NCBI GenBank assembly: GCA_902485915.1
Contig: CABTMH010000088.1
Span: 1 to 22,946, forward strand
Length of the DNA stretch: 22,946 nucleotides
DNA from: an uncultured Oribacterium sp.
GTDB lineage: Bacteria; Bacillota; Clostridia; Lachnospirales; Lachnospiraceae
Direction: 5' to 3'
Each line of letters begins with the position of its first letter. The first letter of the stretch is position 1. The notes under the pieces are model-generated. The model saw only the letters and a program-made list of their open reading frames with translations. It was not told where the DNA came from and made no database searches. This document shows positions 6,070 to 13,670 of this stretch, piece after piece. A program made the position numbers and the translations under genes.

Positions 6070-7506
6070 ATGGCAGACAAGAAACTTGTCGAGCAGATCA
6101 CTCCTATGGGGGAGGATTTCGCTCAGTGGTACACAGATGTTGTTAAAAAGGCAGAGCTCACGGACTATTCATCCGTCAAGGGTTTCATGGTCATCCGTCC
6201 GGCTGGCTATGCGATCTGGGAGAACATCATGCATGAGCTGGATCAGCGCTTCAAGGCGAGCGGCGTAGAGAACGTAGCGATGCCGATGCTGATTCCGGAG
6301 TCCCTCCTTCAGAAGGAGAAGGACCACGTCGAGGGCTTCGCGCCAGAGGTTGCCTGGGTAACCGAGGGTGGACAGAAGAAGCTCGAGGAGCGTCTCTGCG
6401 TACGCCCGACCTCCGAGACACTGTTCTGTGATTACTTCTCAAAGGTCGTAAAGTCCTATCGTGATCTCCCGCAGATTCTCAATCAGTGGGTTTCGGTCGT
6501 TCGCTGGGAGAAGACCACCCGTCCGTTCCTGAGAACCCGTGAGTTCCTGTGGCAGGAGGGACATACCGTGCATGCAACCGCAGAGCAGGCCGAGGAGAGA
6601 ACGAAGCTCATGCTCGAGATCTATGCGGACATCACGGAGAACGTGCTTGCGATCCCGGTCGTAAAGGGACAGAAGACCGAGAAGGAGAAGTTTGCCGGTG
6701 CCGTAGCTACCTATACCATCGAGGCCCTCATGCATGATGGTCAGGCACTTCAGTGTGCGACCTCCCACAACTTCGGTGCGGATTTCGCGAAGGCCTTCAA
6801 CGTACAGTTCCTCGATAAGGACAACCAGCTGAAGCCGGTATATGAGACGTCCTGGGGTATGACGACCCGTATGATCGGTGCGCTCATCATGGTACATGGT
6901 GATGATTCCGGTCTCAAGCTGCCACCGAGAATCGCTCCGACGCAGATCTGCATCGTTCCGATCCAGCAGAAGAAGGAAGGCGTGCTTGATAAGGCGTATG
7001 AGCTGAGAGATCAGCTTCGGAAGTCCGGCTTCCGCGTAAAGGTGGACGATGGTGACAAGTCACCGGGATTCAAGTTCGCGGACTGCGAGGTACGTGGCAT
7101 CCCGCTTCGTATCGAGGTCGGTCCGAAGGATATCGAGGCCGGTCATGCTGTACTGGTACGTCGTGATACCCGTGAGAAGATCCAGGTTTCCTTCGATGAA
7201 CTTGCGGAGGAAACCGGTAAGCTGCTCGAGCAGATCCAGCAGGATATGTACGACCGCGCGAAGACCTTCCTCGAGGAGCATACCTCCAGCGCGACCAACA
7301 TGGACGAGCTCGTGGATATCGTAAACACCAAGCGTGGCTTCGTGAAGGCCATGTGGTGCGGCTGCCGTGAGTGCGAGGATAAGCTGAAGGAGATGTCCGG
7401 CATCACCTCGAGATGTATCCCGTTCGAGCAGGAGAGCATCAGCGATACCTGCGTCGTCTGCGGAAAGCCGGCGACGAAGATGGTATACTGGGGACGTGCA
7501 TACTAA
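6070..7506 (+). CDS. proS: Prolyl-tRNA synthetase, short (archaeal/eukaryote) type
   Basis: Charges tRNA-Pro with proline. At 478 residues it is of the short type without the inserted editing domain found in the long bacterial form, so correction of Ala-tRNA-Pro would depend on separate proteins. Class II motifs are visible: VRPTSE (111-116), RTREFLWQEGHTVHA (155-169, motif 2) and TSWGMTTRMIGALIMVHGDD in the motif 3 region. The C-terminal domain carries a Cys set, CGCREC (430-435) and CVVC (461-464), suited to zinc, and ends in YWGRAY with the terminal Tyr typical of this type. ATG 6070 is preferred over ATG 6064: AAAGG at 6057-6061 is 8 nt before the former and 2 nt before the latter. It has its own promoter and a strong terminator. 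Confidence 0.96.
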   Translation: MADKKLVEQITPMGEDFAQWYTDVVKKAELTDYSSVKGFMVIRPAGYAIWENIMHELDQRFKASGVENVAMPMLIPESLLQKEKDHVEGFAPEVAWVTEGGQKKLEERLCVRPTSETLFCDYFSKVVKSYRDLPQILNQWVSVVRWEKTTRPFLRTREFLWQEGHTVHATAEQAEERTKLMLEIYADITENVLAIPVVKGQKTEKEKFAGAVATYTIEALMHDGQALQCATSHNFGADFAKAFNVQFLDKDNQLKPVYETSWGMTTRMIGALIMVHGDDSGLKLPPRIAPTQICIVPIQQKKEGVLDKAYELRDQLRKSGFRVKVDDGDKSPGFKFADCEVRGIPLRIEVGPKDIEAGHAVLVRRDTREKIQVSFDELAEETGKLLEQIQQDMYDRAKTFLEEHTSSATNMDELVDIVNTKRGFVKAMWCGCRECEDKLKEMSGITSRCIPFEQESISDTCVVCGKPATKMVYWGRAY

Positions 7507-7526
7507 TTGAATGACGGAATGACGTA

Positions 7527-7555
7527 GAGCTGTCGCGACTGCGACAGCTCTTTTG
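7527..7555 (+). terminator. Intrinsic terminator of proS
   Basis: A perfect 10-bp stem, GAGCTGTCGC (7527-7536) with GCGACAGCTC (7541-7550), GACT loop, then TTTTGC. It separates proS from the next gene. Confidence 0.88.
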
Positions 7556-7582
7556 CGCGGTGCAGGCATTCCATGCTAAAAT
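7553..7582 (+). promoter_or_regulatory. Putative promoter of the CCA gene with start at about +1
   Basis: TGCTAAAAT (7574-7582) is an extended -10 identical to that before proS. A weak TTGCGC (7553-7558) lies 18 bp upstream. Only 7 nt separate the -10 from the ATG at 7590, so transcription would begin at or next to the start codon. Confidence 0.5.
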
Positions 7583-7589
7583 AAAAATT

Positions 7590-9122
7590 ATGAAAAAAAT
7601 CAACTTACCTTCAAATGTAGAATATATCATCCATCAGCTGGAGCGCGCGGGTTACGAGGCCTACGCGGTCGGTGGCTGTGTGCGCGACAGTCTCCTCGGG
7701 CGGGCTCCGGGCGACTGGGACATCACGACGAGTGCACGTCCGGAGCAGGTGAAGGCGGTGTTCAGACGCACCATCGACACCGGGATCCAGCATGGCACCG
7801 TGACGGTGCTGATGCCGGCGGAGCAGGGGAGTAGTACGCATGCTGCGTCGTCTGTGGCTGGTGCGGCTTCCGACATCCAGGGAGATGCGCGCAGGGAGGC
7901 ATCGCAAGGCGGTCATTCCGGCACAGCGCATGTCGATCACTCAGTGGAGCACCCGGGGGCGAAGTCTGCGCCGGTCTGGGAGGGCTACGAGGTCACGACC
8001 TATCGGATCGATGGTGCCTACCTCGATGGCCGTCATCCGAGCGCGGTGCAGTTCACGCCGTCGCTCCATGAGGATCTCGCGCGCCGTGACTTCACGATCA
8101 ACGCGATGGCAGTCAATGACCGGAGCGGTATCGTGGATGACTTCGGTGGGCTCGAGGACCTCGGTCGTCGGGTCGTCCGCGCCGTCGGCGAGCCGGAGCA
8201 GCGCTTCCAGGAGGATGCCCTTCGCATGCTCCGCGCCCTCCGCTTCTCGGCCCAGCTCGGCTTCGACATCGATCCGGCGACCTGGCAGGCCGTACGGAAG
8301 CTCGCGCCGAACCTCCAGCATGTCTCGAAGGAGCGGATCGCCGTCGAGCTCACGAAGCTCCTGATGTCCGATCATCCAGAGCACATCGCGCTAGTATCGA
8401 CGAGCGGCCTTTCCGAGTACATCAGTGAGCACTTCGCCGACGCCTTCCACGACGCCATCGGCGTACCGGATGACTACCCGGTCTATCCGTGGATGCCGTC
8501 TGACCTTCCGGCCGAGCGCTACCTCCGCTGGGGCGTTTTCCTGCGCGGTGTGCCGGACCGTGCGCGCGGCATCCTCCGGGAGCTGAAGATGGACAGAGAT
8601 ACCATCGAGAAGGCAGGTACCGTCGCGCAGCTTTTCCTGGAACCGCTGCCGGACTCACGCTATAAGATCCGGAAGAAGCTGTCGGAAATCGGCTACGAGA
8701 CCTACGAAAACTTTTTGCGGGCCGGCACCTGCCTGCTCCGCGCGGCACGTGATGCCGAGTGGATGCGGCCGTACCTCGACGCCGCCTGCCCGAAGCGGGA
8801 GACCGTGATCATGCCATGCTGTCGGACCTCGACGAAGCCGGACAGCGCCTGCAGCGCACCGGAGAAGCACGAAGACCGTACGGCGGAGCTCCTCGACCGC
8901 ATCCGACGGGTACAGTTCGAAGTGGCAGCCATCCGCGTTGCGGGCGACTGCCTGGAACTGAAGAACCTCGATATCAGCGGACAGGATCTGATGGCCATCG
9001 GGATCCCGCGGGGTCCGGAAATCGGGCGGACCCTGCACGCACTCCTCGACCAGGTGCTCCAGGACCCGTCGCAGAACCACCGCGCGCGCCTCATCGAGAT
9101 CGCCCGAAACATGAAACCGTAA
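7590..9122 (+). CDS. cca: CCA tRNA nucleotidyltransferase with low-complexity insertions
   Basis: Adds or repairs the 3' CCA of tRNAs. Class II nucleotidyltransferase motifs are clear: AYAVGGCVRDSLLGR (24-38), DWD with the catalytic aspartates (42-44), RRDFTINAMA (165-174), DDFGGLEDL (183-191) and EDALRMLRALRFSAQLGF (208-225). The length is 510 residues, longer than the usual 400-460. About 55 residues rich in Ser, Ala, Gly and His (roughly 76-131) split the strand pair TVTVL / YEVTTYRIDG of the head domain. A second unusual stretch, rich in Cys, Lys and Pro, lies at 400-430. No HD phosphohydrolase motif is seen. ATG 7590 fits the family N terminus but has no ribosome binding site; an in-frame GTG at 7560 has none either and adds residues unlike homologues. 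Confidence 0.92.
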   Translation: MKKINLPSNVEYIIHQLERAGYEAYAVGGCVRDSLLGRAPGDWDITTSARPEQVKAVFRRTIDTGIQHGTVTVLMPAEQGSSTHAASSVAGAASDIQGDARREASQGGHSGTAHVDHSVEHPGAKSAPVWEGYEVTTYRIDGAYLDGRHPSAVQFTPSLHEDLARRDFTINAMAVNDRSGIVDDFGGLEDLGRRVVRAVGEPEQRFQEDALRMLRALRFSAQLGFDIDPATWQAVRKLAPNLQHVSKERIAVELTKLLMSDHPEHIALVSTSGLSEYISEHFADAFHDAIGVPDDYPVYPWMPSDLPAERYLRWGVFLRGVPDRARGILRELKMDRDTIEKAGTVAQLFLEPLPDSRYKIRKKLSEIGYETYENFLRAGTCLLRAARDAEWMRPYLDAACPKRETVIMPCCRTSTKPDSACSAPEKHEDRTAELLDRIRRVQFEVAAIRVAGDCLELKNLDISGQDLMAIGIPRGPEIGRTLHALLDQVLQDPSQNHRARLIEIARNMKP

Positions 9123-9211
9123 TCTGTATACAGTGATTCAGCCAGGGGCCGGAGGGCAGCCGGTAGTCTTGTGAAATTTCAGTGAAACCGCGGTGAACAT
9201 GACCCGATGCC

Positions 9212-9240
9212 TTGAAGCGGATGTGCAAAATTGATATATT
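9212..9240 (+). promoter_or_regulatory. Putative promoter of the phosphohexomutase gene
   Basis: TTGAAG (9212-9217) and TATATT (9235-9240) are 17 bp apart. The small palindrome CTGAAATTTTCAG (9249-9261) covers the predicted start region and could be an operator. Confidence 0.55.
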
Positions 9241-9281
9241 TATAGTAGCTGAAATTTTCAGAAAGAGAGGGAAATCTATCT

Positions 9282-10964
9282 ATGTATCAGGATGAATATG
9301 AGCGTTGGCTTCATGCCGAGCTTCAGGATGTAGACTTAAAAACCGAGCTTCAGAATATCGAAGGCGATGATGACGCGATCAAGGAGCGTTTCGCCGTCGC
9401 ACTGAAGTTCGGAACCGCTGGCCTCCGCGGCACACTCGGCGCAGGAACCAACCGGATGAATATCTGGGTCGTTCGTCAGGCGACACAGGGTGTGGCAGAC
9501 TGGGTGAAGACCCAGGGCGGAACACAGACCGTTGCGATCAGCTATGATTCCCGTCTGAAGGGCTGGAACTTCGCACGTGACGCAGCAGGTGTGCTGGCAG
9601 CGAACGGCATCCACGTACGCATCTACGATGAGCTCATGCCGGTACCGGCCCTTTCCTTCGCCACCCGTTACTATCACTGCAACGCCGGCATCATGGTGAC
9701 CGCTTCCCACAACCCGGCGAAGTACAACGGCTATAAGGCCTACGGTCCGGACGGATGTCAGATGACCGATGAGGCCGCCGACATCGTCTACCAGCAGATC
9801 CAGAAGACCGACGTGCTCACCGGTGCAAAGTACATGAGCTTCGCCGAGGGCGTCAATAAGGGTCTCATCCAGTTCGTCGAGGACGACTGCAAGAACGCAC
9901 TCTACGAGGCGATCGAGGCACGTCAGATCCGCCCGGGTATCGCGGCAACCTCCGGCCTCAAGCTCGTTTACTCCCCACTGAACGGTACCGGCCTCGTTCC
10001 GGTCACCCGCGTGCTGAACGACATCGGTATCCACGACATCACGATCGTGCCGGAGCAGGAGTACCCGAACGGCTACTTCACCACCTGCTCCTATCCGAAC
10101 CCGGAGATCCTCGATGCACTGAAAAAGGGCCTCGAGCTCGCCGAGCAGACCGGTGCAGACTTGATGCTCGCGACCGATCCGGATGCAGACCGTGTCGGCA
10201 TCGCCATGAAGTGTCCGGACGGCTCCTATGAGCTCGTTACCGGTAACGAGATGGGCGTGCTGCTCCTCGATTACATCTGCGCAGGCCGCATCGAGCAGGG
10301 CACCATGCCGGCGAAGCCGGTCGCTGTGAAGTCGATCGTTTCCACACCGCTGGCCAATGCTGTCGCCGAGCACTATGGCGTCGAGCTTCGGGAGACCCTC
10401 ACCGGTTTCAAGTGGATCGGTGACCAGATCGCACAGCTCGAGGCAGCCGGTGAAGTGGATCGCTTCATCTTCGGCTTCGAGGAGTCCTACGGCTACCTCG
10501 CCGGCCCGTATGTACGTGATAAGGACGCCGTGATCGGCTCCATGCTCATCTGCGAGATGGCCGCATACTATCGCTCCATCGGATCCTCCATCAAGCAGCG
10601 CCTCGAGGAGATCTATAAGGAGTATGGTCGCTACCTCAACAAGGTCGATTCCTTCGAGTTCCCGGGCCTCAGCGGCATGGATAAGATGGCCGGCATCATG
10701 AATGAGCTCCGCACGAATCCGCCGAAGGATTTCGCCGGTAAGAAGGTCGTGAAGATCATGGATTACACGAAGCCGGAGGAGACTGGACTCCCGGCAGCGA
10801 ACGTCCTGATCTACTCCCTCGATGATGGCTCCACCGTCGTGGTTCGCCCGTCCGGCACGGAGCCGAAGATTAAGGCGTACTACACCACCCTCGGAAAGGA
10901 CCTCGCAGAGGCTGAAGCCGAGAAGGCGAAGCTGGCAGCCGCACTCGAGCCGCTGTTTAAGTAA
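9282..10964 (+). CDS. pgcA: Phospho-sugar mutase (alpha-phosphoglucomutase/phosphomannomutase family)
   Basis: Interconverts sugar 1-phosphates and 6-phosphates, probably glucose, linking glycolysis to cell-wall and polysaccharide precursors. The 560 residues match the long phosphohexomutase class of Bacillota (PgcA-like). Visible sites are FGTAGLRG (43-50), the phosphoserine loop TASHNPAKYNGYKAYG (140-155) with Ser142, the metal-binding DPDADRVG (299-306), the sugar loop GFEESYGY (398-405) and the phosphate-binding RPSGTEPKIKAYY near the C terminus. All catalytic elements are intact. ATG 9282 follows AGAGAGGG at a spacing of about 10 nt. Glucose versus mannose specificity cannot be settled from sequence, so the symbol is by analogy with Bacillus. 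Confidence 0.9.
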   Translation: MYQDEYERWLHAELQDVDLKTELQNIEGDDDAIKERFAVALKFGTAGLRGTLGAGTNRMNIWVVRQATQGVADWVKTQGGTQTVAISYDSRLKGWNFARDAAGVLAANGIHVRIYDELMPVPALSFATRYYHCNAGIMVTASHNPAKYNGYKAYGPDGCQMTDEAADIVYQQIQKTDVLTGAKYMSFAEGVNKGLIQFVEDDCKNALYEAIEARQIRPGIAATSGLKLVYSPLNGTGLVPVTRVLNDIGIHDITIVPEQEYPNGYFTTCSYPNPEILDALKKGLELAEQTGADLMLATDPDADRVGIAMKCPDGSYELVTGNEMGVLLLDYICAGRIEQGTMPAKPVAVKSIVSTPLANAVAEHYGVELRETLTGFKWIGDQIAQLEAAGEVDRFIFGFEESYGYLAGPYVRDKDAVIGSMLICEMAAYYRSIGSSIKQRLEEIYKEYGRYLNKVDSFEFPGLSGMDKMAGIMNELRTNPPKDFAGKKVVKIMDYTKPEETGLPAANVLIYSLDDGSTVVVRPSGTEPKIKAYYTTLGKDLAEAEAEKAKLAAALEPLFK

Positions 10965-10982
10965 GATTATAAGATTTTCTGC

Positions 10983-11014
10983 TGACTGCCGCGGATGCGG
11001 CAGTCATGTTTTTT
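10983..11014 (+). terminator. Intrinsic terminator of the phosphohexomutase gene
   Basis: A perfect 10-bp stem, TGACTGCCGC (10983-10992) with GCGGCAGTCA (10997-11006), GGAT loop, then TGTTTTTT. The next gene begins only 14 nt later with no visible promoter, so it may rely on readthrough. Confidence 0.9.
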
Positions 11015-11027
11015 AGTGAGGTATTTT

Positions 11028-12206
11028 GTGAAGGAACGAAATCTGAAGCTCGACAACGCAAAAGGCATCCTGATCACCCTGGTGGTGATCGGCCACATGC
11101 TGCTCCCGATCCAGGGCACGACCCGCGGCGTCACAAATTTCTTCTATATGATCTACGCCTTCCACATGCCCGCCTTCGTCTTCATCTCCGGCCTCCTCGC
11201 GCAGCGCATCAACGGACGTCGCTGGTGCTCGACCCTCTGGCTCTATCTCCTGTTTCAGTTCATCGTGTTCTTCTCGGAGATTCCCGCCTACGGCCGCACG
11301 ACCCGCTTTCCGGACTTTCTCCATGTCTCCGGTGCACCCTGGTACCTCCTCGCCCTGCTCATCTGGTATCTGATGATCCCGCTCTTCGACGCGTGCCGAG
11401 GGAAAGTACGGCCGGTCTGGCGTTCGGCTTCTGAACGGCCTTCACGTTCCGACGGCCGTGCACCTCAGCGTGATCGCCCGGCTGCGGGTGGCAGCGAAGC
11501 TTCGGGCAGCCGCTCTCGTCAGCGCGGCATCCCGTACAGTCTGATCGCCTGGATCCTCCTCACGATCATGTCCCTCGCCGGCGGCTACCTCGCGAGCGGT
11601 GCCCTCGCTGGCATCGGCGACTTCCTCGCCCTCGATCGTGTCATCGCATTCGCTCCGTTCTTCTTCGCCGGCTATTTCATCGGCCCGGAACGCCTGATGA
11701 GATTTTTCGGCGCGAAGCATGCCGGCCGAAGCATTGTCCTCCTGACGGCACTCGGCCTTCTCTGCTTCGTGCTGATCGGCACGCAGACCTTCGACCGCCT
11801 GCTCCCGTATAAAAACGTCGTCTATGGCGCCTGGTACTACCGCTTCTATCCGGAGCGGAACCCGGCCGCCTACCCGGGCGCGCTCGCCACGCAGCTCTGG
11901 CTGATCCGCCTCGCCTGGTTCCTCGTATCCGGCCTCATGAGCTTCGCACTCCTCGCCCTGATGCCGAACCAGCAGATCCCGCTCATCACCACCATCGGCC
12001 AGCGCACCCTGCAGATCTACATCCTGCACCGCCCGATCCGTGACCTCCTGCTCGCGAGCGGCTTCATCACCGCCGCCGGCCCGGAAAACATCACGCACGT
12101 CCTCCTGCTCATCGCCCTGTCGATCCTGCTGACCATCGTGCTCTCCGCCGGCATCCTACAGCGCCTCTTCGACGCCATCCAGAAGCTTCCGGAACGGCTG
12201 CTTTAA
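11028..12206 (+). CDS. Membrane acyltransferase (acyltransferase 3 / fucose 4-O-acetylase type)
   Basis: A 392-residue multi-pass protein of the family that moves acetyl or other acyl groups onto extracellular polysaccharides or cell-wall sugars. It opens with RNLKLDNAKGILITLVVIGH (residues 4-23), the classic first segment with Asp9, Lys12 and His23, and has about ten hydrophobic segments, including AFHMPAFVFISGLL (44-57) and QRTLQIYILHRPIRDLLL (325-342). Residues 123-167, between membrane segments, are an Arg/Ser/Gly-rich insertion. The start is taken as GTG 11028, with GTGAGG (11016-11021) 6 nt upstream. An ATG at 10995 lies inside the terminator stem and GTG 11016 overlaps the Shine-Dalgarno. 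The substrate is unknown; it may be expressed with the next gene. Confidence 0.85.
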   Translation: MKERNLKLDNAKGILITLVVIGHMLLPIQGTTRGVTNFFYMIYAFHMPAFVFISGLLAQRINGRRWCSTLWLYLLFQFIVFFSEIPAYGRTTRFPDFLHVSGAPWYLLALLIWYLMIPLFDACRGKVRPVWRSASERPSRSDGRAPQRDRPAAGGSEASGSRSRQRGIPYSLIAWILLTIMSLAGGYLASGALAGIGDFLALDRVIAFAPFFFAGYFIGPERLMRFFGAKHAGRSIVLLTALGLLCFVLIGTQTFDRLLPYKNVVYGAWYYRFYPERNPAAYPGALATQLWLIRLAWFLVSGLMSFALLALMPNQQIPLITTIGQRTLQIYILHRPIRDLLLASGFITAAGPENITHVLLLIALSILLTIVLSAGILQRLFDAIQKLPERLL

Positions 12207-12272
12207 CTGTTTACAAAGAAAAAGGTGCAGCTCAGCACCGCGCATTCTATCGAAGGAGGAATCTCAGAAACT

Positions 12273-13559
12273 ATGTGGGTTTTCGTTAATGGTTTAAAGG
12301 TCTTTCAGAACTACACCCTGCTGCAGTGGGCGTGGTTTTTCATGTTCTACTGCATCTTCGGCTGGTGCTTCGAGTCGACCTACTGCTCGCTGAAGTCGAT
12401 GCGCCTCATGAACCGCGGCTTCTGTCACGGCCCGTGGCTTCCGATCTATGGCGCCGGCGGCACGCTTTTCCTCATCTTCGCCTGGCCCTACCGCGCGAAC
12501 CTCCTCACGACCTTCCTGATGGGCATGCTGGTCGGCACCGGCCTCGAGCTCATCACCGGCCCGCTCATGTACCACATTTTCCACATGAAGTGGTGGGATT
12601 ACAGCCAGAATCCGCTGAACTTCCGCGGCTACATCTGCCTCGGCGCGTCCCTCGGCTGGGGCGCTATGGCGCTCTTTTTCGTGCATTTCCTGCATCCGCG
12701 CGTGGCGGAGCTCACCGTGAACTGGACGCCGATCGGCTATATCGTCGTCGTCACCATGCTCTACACGCTCTTCGTCGAAGATGTGATTTTCTCTGTACTC
12801 GGTGCCCTCGATATCCGGAAGCGTCTCGAGACTCTCGCCGCAAACTCGGAGGAGATTCAGCAGCTGAAGCTGAGCATTTCGGAAGCCCGCGAGCATCTCG
12901 AGGATCTGCAGGAGACTGCGCGTGCCAATGCCTCTGAAGTGAAGATCGTCGCGGAGTCGGAGGGACGTCTGGCGGCCGCGAAGCTCGTGACCGAGGAAGC
13001 CGCCCGCGTCCTGCAGGATGCCCGTGAGACGGGCACCCTCGGCGCGCGCAGCCTCGCCGAAAGCGGCGTTCAGGCGGCACGTGCCGCTGTGGACAGCGGC
13101 ATGCAGACCGCGCGCAGTGCGGCGCAGAGCGTCGCTGACACCGGTGCGCAGGCCATGCAAACCGCGCGCAGCGCGGCGCAGAGCGTCGCCGATACCGGCG
13201 CGCAGGCCATGCGCACGGTTGCGGAAACCGGCCGCAGCGCCGGTGACCTCGGCAAGTCCGCCGTCCAGCGCAGCCTCGAGCTGCGCCGGCGTCTCGCCGA
13301 GGAACGCCGTCGTCGCCTCGAAGAGCGCCTCGCCATCCTGGAGGATGGCGGTGATGCCCACAGCGGTCGCATGAACTGGTGGGTCGGCAACACCCTTCGG
13401 AACAACCCGACCATGACCCATCACCCACGCCACAGCGCATACTTCGAATTCTACGCGCTTCTCCGCGCCTCCTCACAGCGCCACTGCGAAAGCTTCGAAA
13501 AGATGGAAGCCCGCATCGACGCCGAGAAAGCGAAGGACCACGACGCCGAAGAGATGTGA
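12273..13559 (+). CDS. CmpB-like (PF06541) membrane protein with Ala-rich repeat tail
   Basis: A 428-residue protein in two parts. Residues 1-180 hold about five membrane segments (near 15-33, 56-72, 76-98, 121-141, 152-178) with FGWCFESTYCSL (29-40), GFCHGPWLPIYG (49-60), TGLELITGPLMYHIFHMKWWDY (split as 89-95 and 96-110) and NFRGYICLGASLGWG (116-130). This is the pattern of the so-called ABC-transporter type IV (CmpB) family, whose function is not settled. The tail is a long coiled coil or helix with two identical 18-residue repeats (277-312), an Arg/Glu-rich helix (335-358) and a polar end. ATG 12273 follows GGAGG (12255-12259) at a longish 13 nt; an in-frame GTG at 12225 is less likely. 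Confidence 0.82.
   Translation: MWVFVNGLKVFQNYTLLQWAWFFMFYCIFGWCFESTYCSLKSMRLMNRGFCHGPWLPIYGAGGTLFLIFAWPYRANLLTTFLMGMLVGTGLELITGPLMYHIFHMKWWDYSQNPLNFRGYICLGASLGWGAMALFFVHFLHPRVAELTVNWTPIGYIVVVTMLYTLFVEDVIFSVLGALDIRKRLETLAANSEEIQQLKLSISEAREHLEDLQETARANASEVKIVAESEGRLAAAKLVTEEAARVLQDARETGTLGARSLAESGVQAARAAVDSGMQTARSAAQSVADTGAQAMQTARSAAQSVADTGAQAMRTVAETGRSAGDLGKSAVQRSLELRRRLAEERRRRLEERLAILEDGGDAHSGRMNWWVGNTLRNNPTMTHHPRHSAYFEFYALLRASSQRHCESFEKMEARIDAEKAKDHDAEEM
13101..13208 (+). repeat. Two tandem 54-bp coding repeats
   Basis: Units 13101-13154 and 13155-13208 each encode MQTARSAAQSVADTGAQA. The DNA differs at five positions, all third codon positions and all synonymous. Weaker copies flank them (from about 13065, and MRTVAETGRSAG from 13209). 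Eighteen residues equal five helical turns, so the repeat would build one continuous helix with a constant face. Confidence 0.9.
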
Positions 13560-13594
13560 AGTGAATAGCTATCGAAAACATTCCCAAATACTAC

Positions 13595-13623
13595 TTCAAG
13601 CGTATGAAGCATTGGAGTACAAT
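13595..13623 (+). promoter_or_regulatory. Possible promoter of the aminotransferase gene
   Basis: TACAAT (13618-13623) is a good -10; TTCAAG (13595-13600), 17 bp upstream, is a weak -35. A GC hairpin, GCCCGC (13641-13646) with GCGGGC (13652-13657), ends 1 nt before the Shine-Dalgarno AAGGAGG (13659-13665) and may limit its access. Confidence 0.4.
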
Positions 13624-13670
13624 GAAAGGAAATGAAAACCGCCCGCCACCCGCGGGCGAAGGAGGAAGAT

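Noticed and set aside
10995..11027. ATG start for the acyltransferase inside the terminator
   Set aside because: It lies in the terminator stem without a ribosome binding site; GTG 11028 has GTGAGG at correct spacing and the expected N terminus.
12751..13587. Minus-strand open frames opposite the CmpB-like gene
   Set aside because: They are Arg-rich shadows of the Ala/Arg-rich repeat region with no ribosome binding site or domain.
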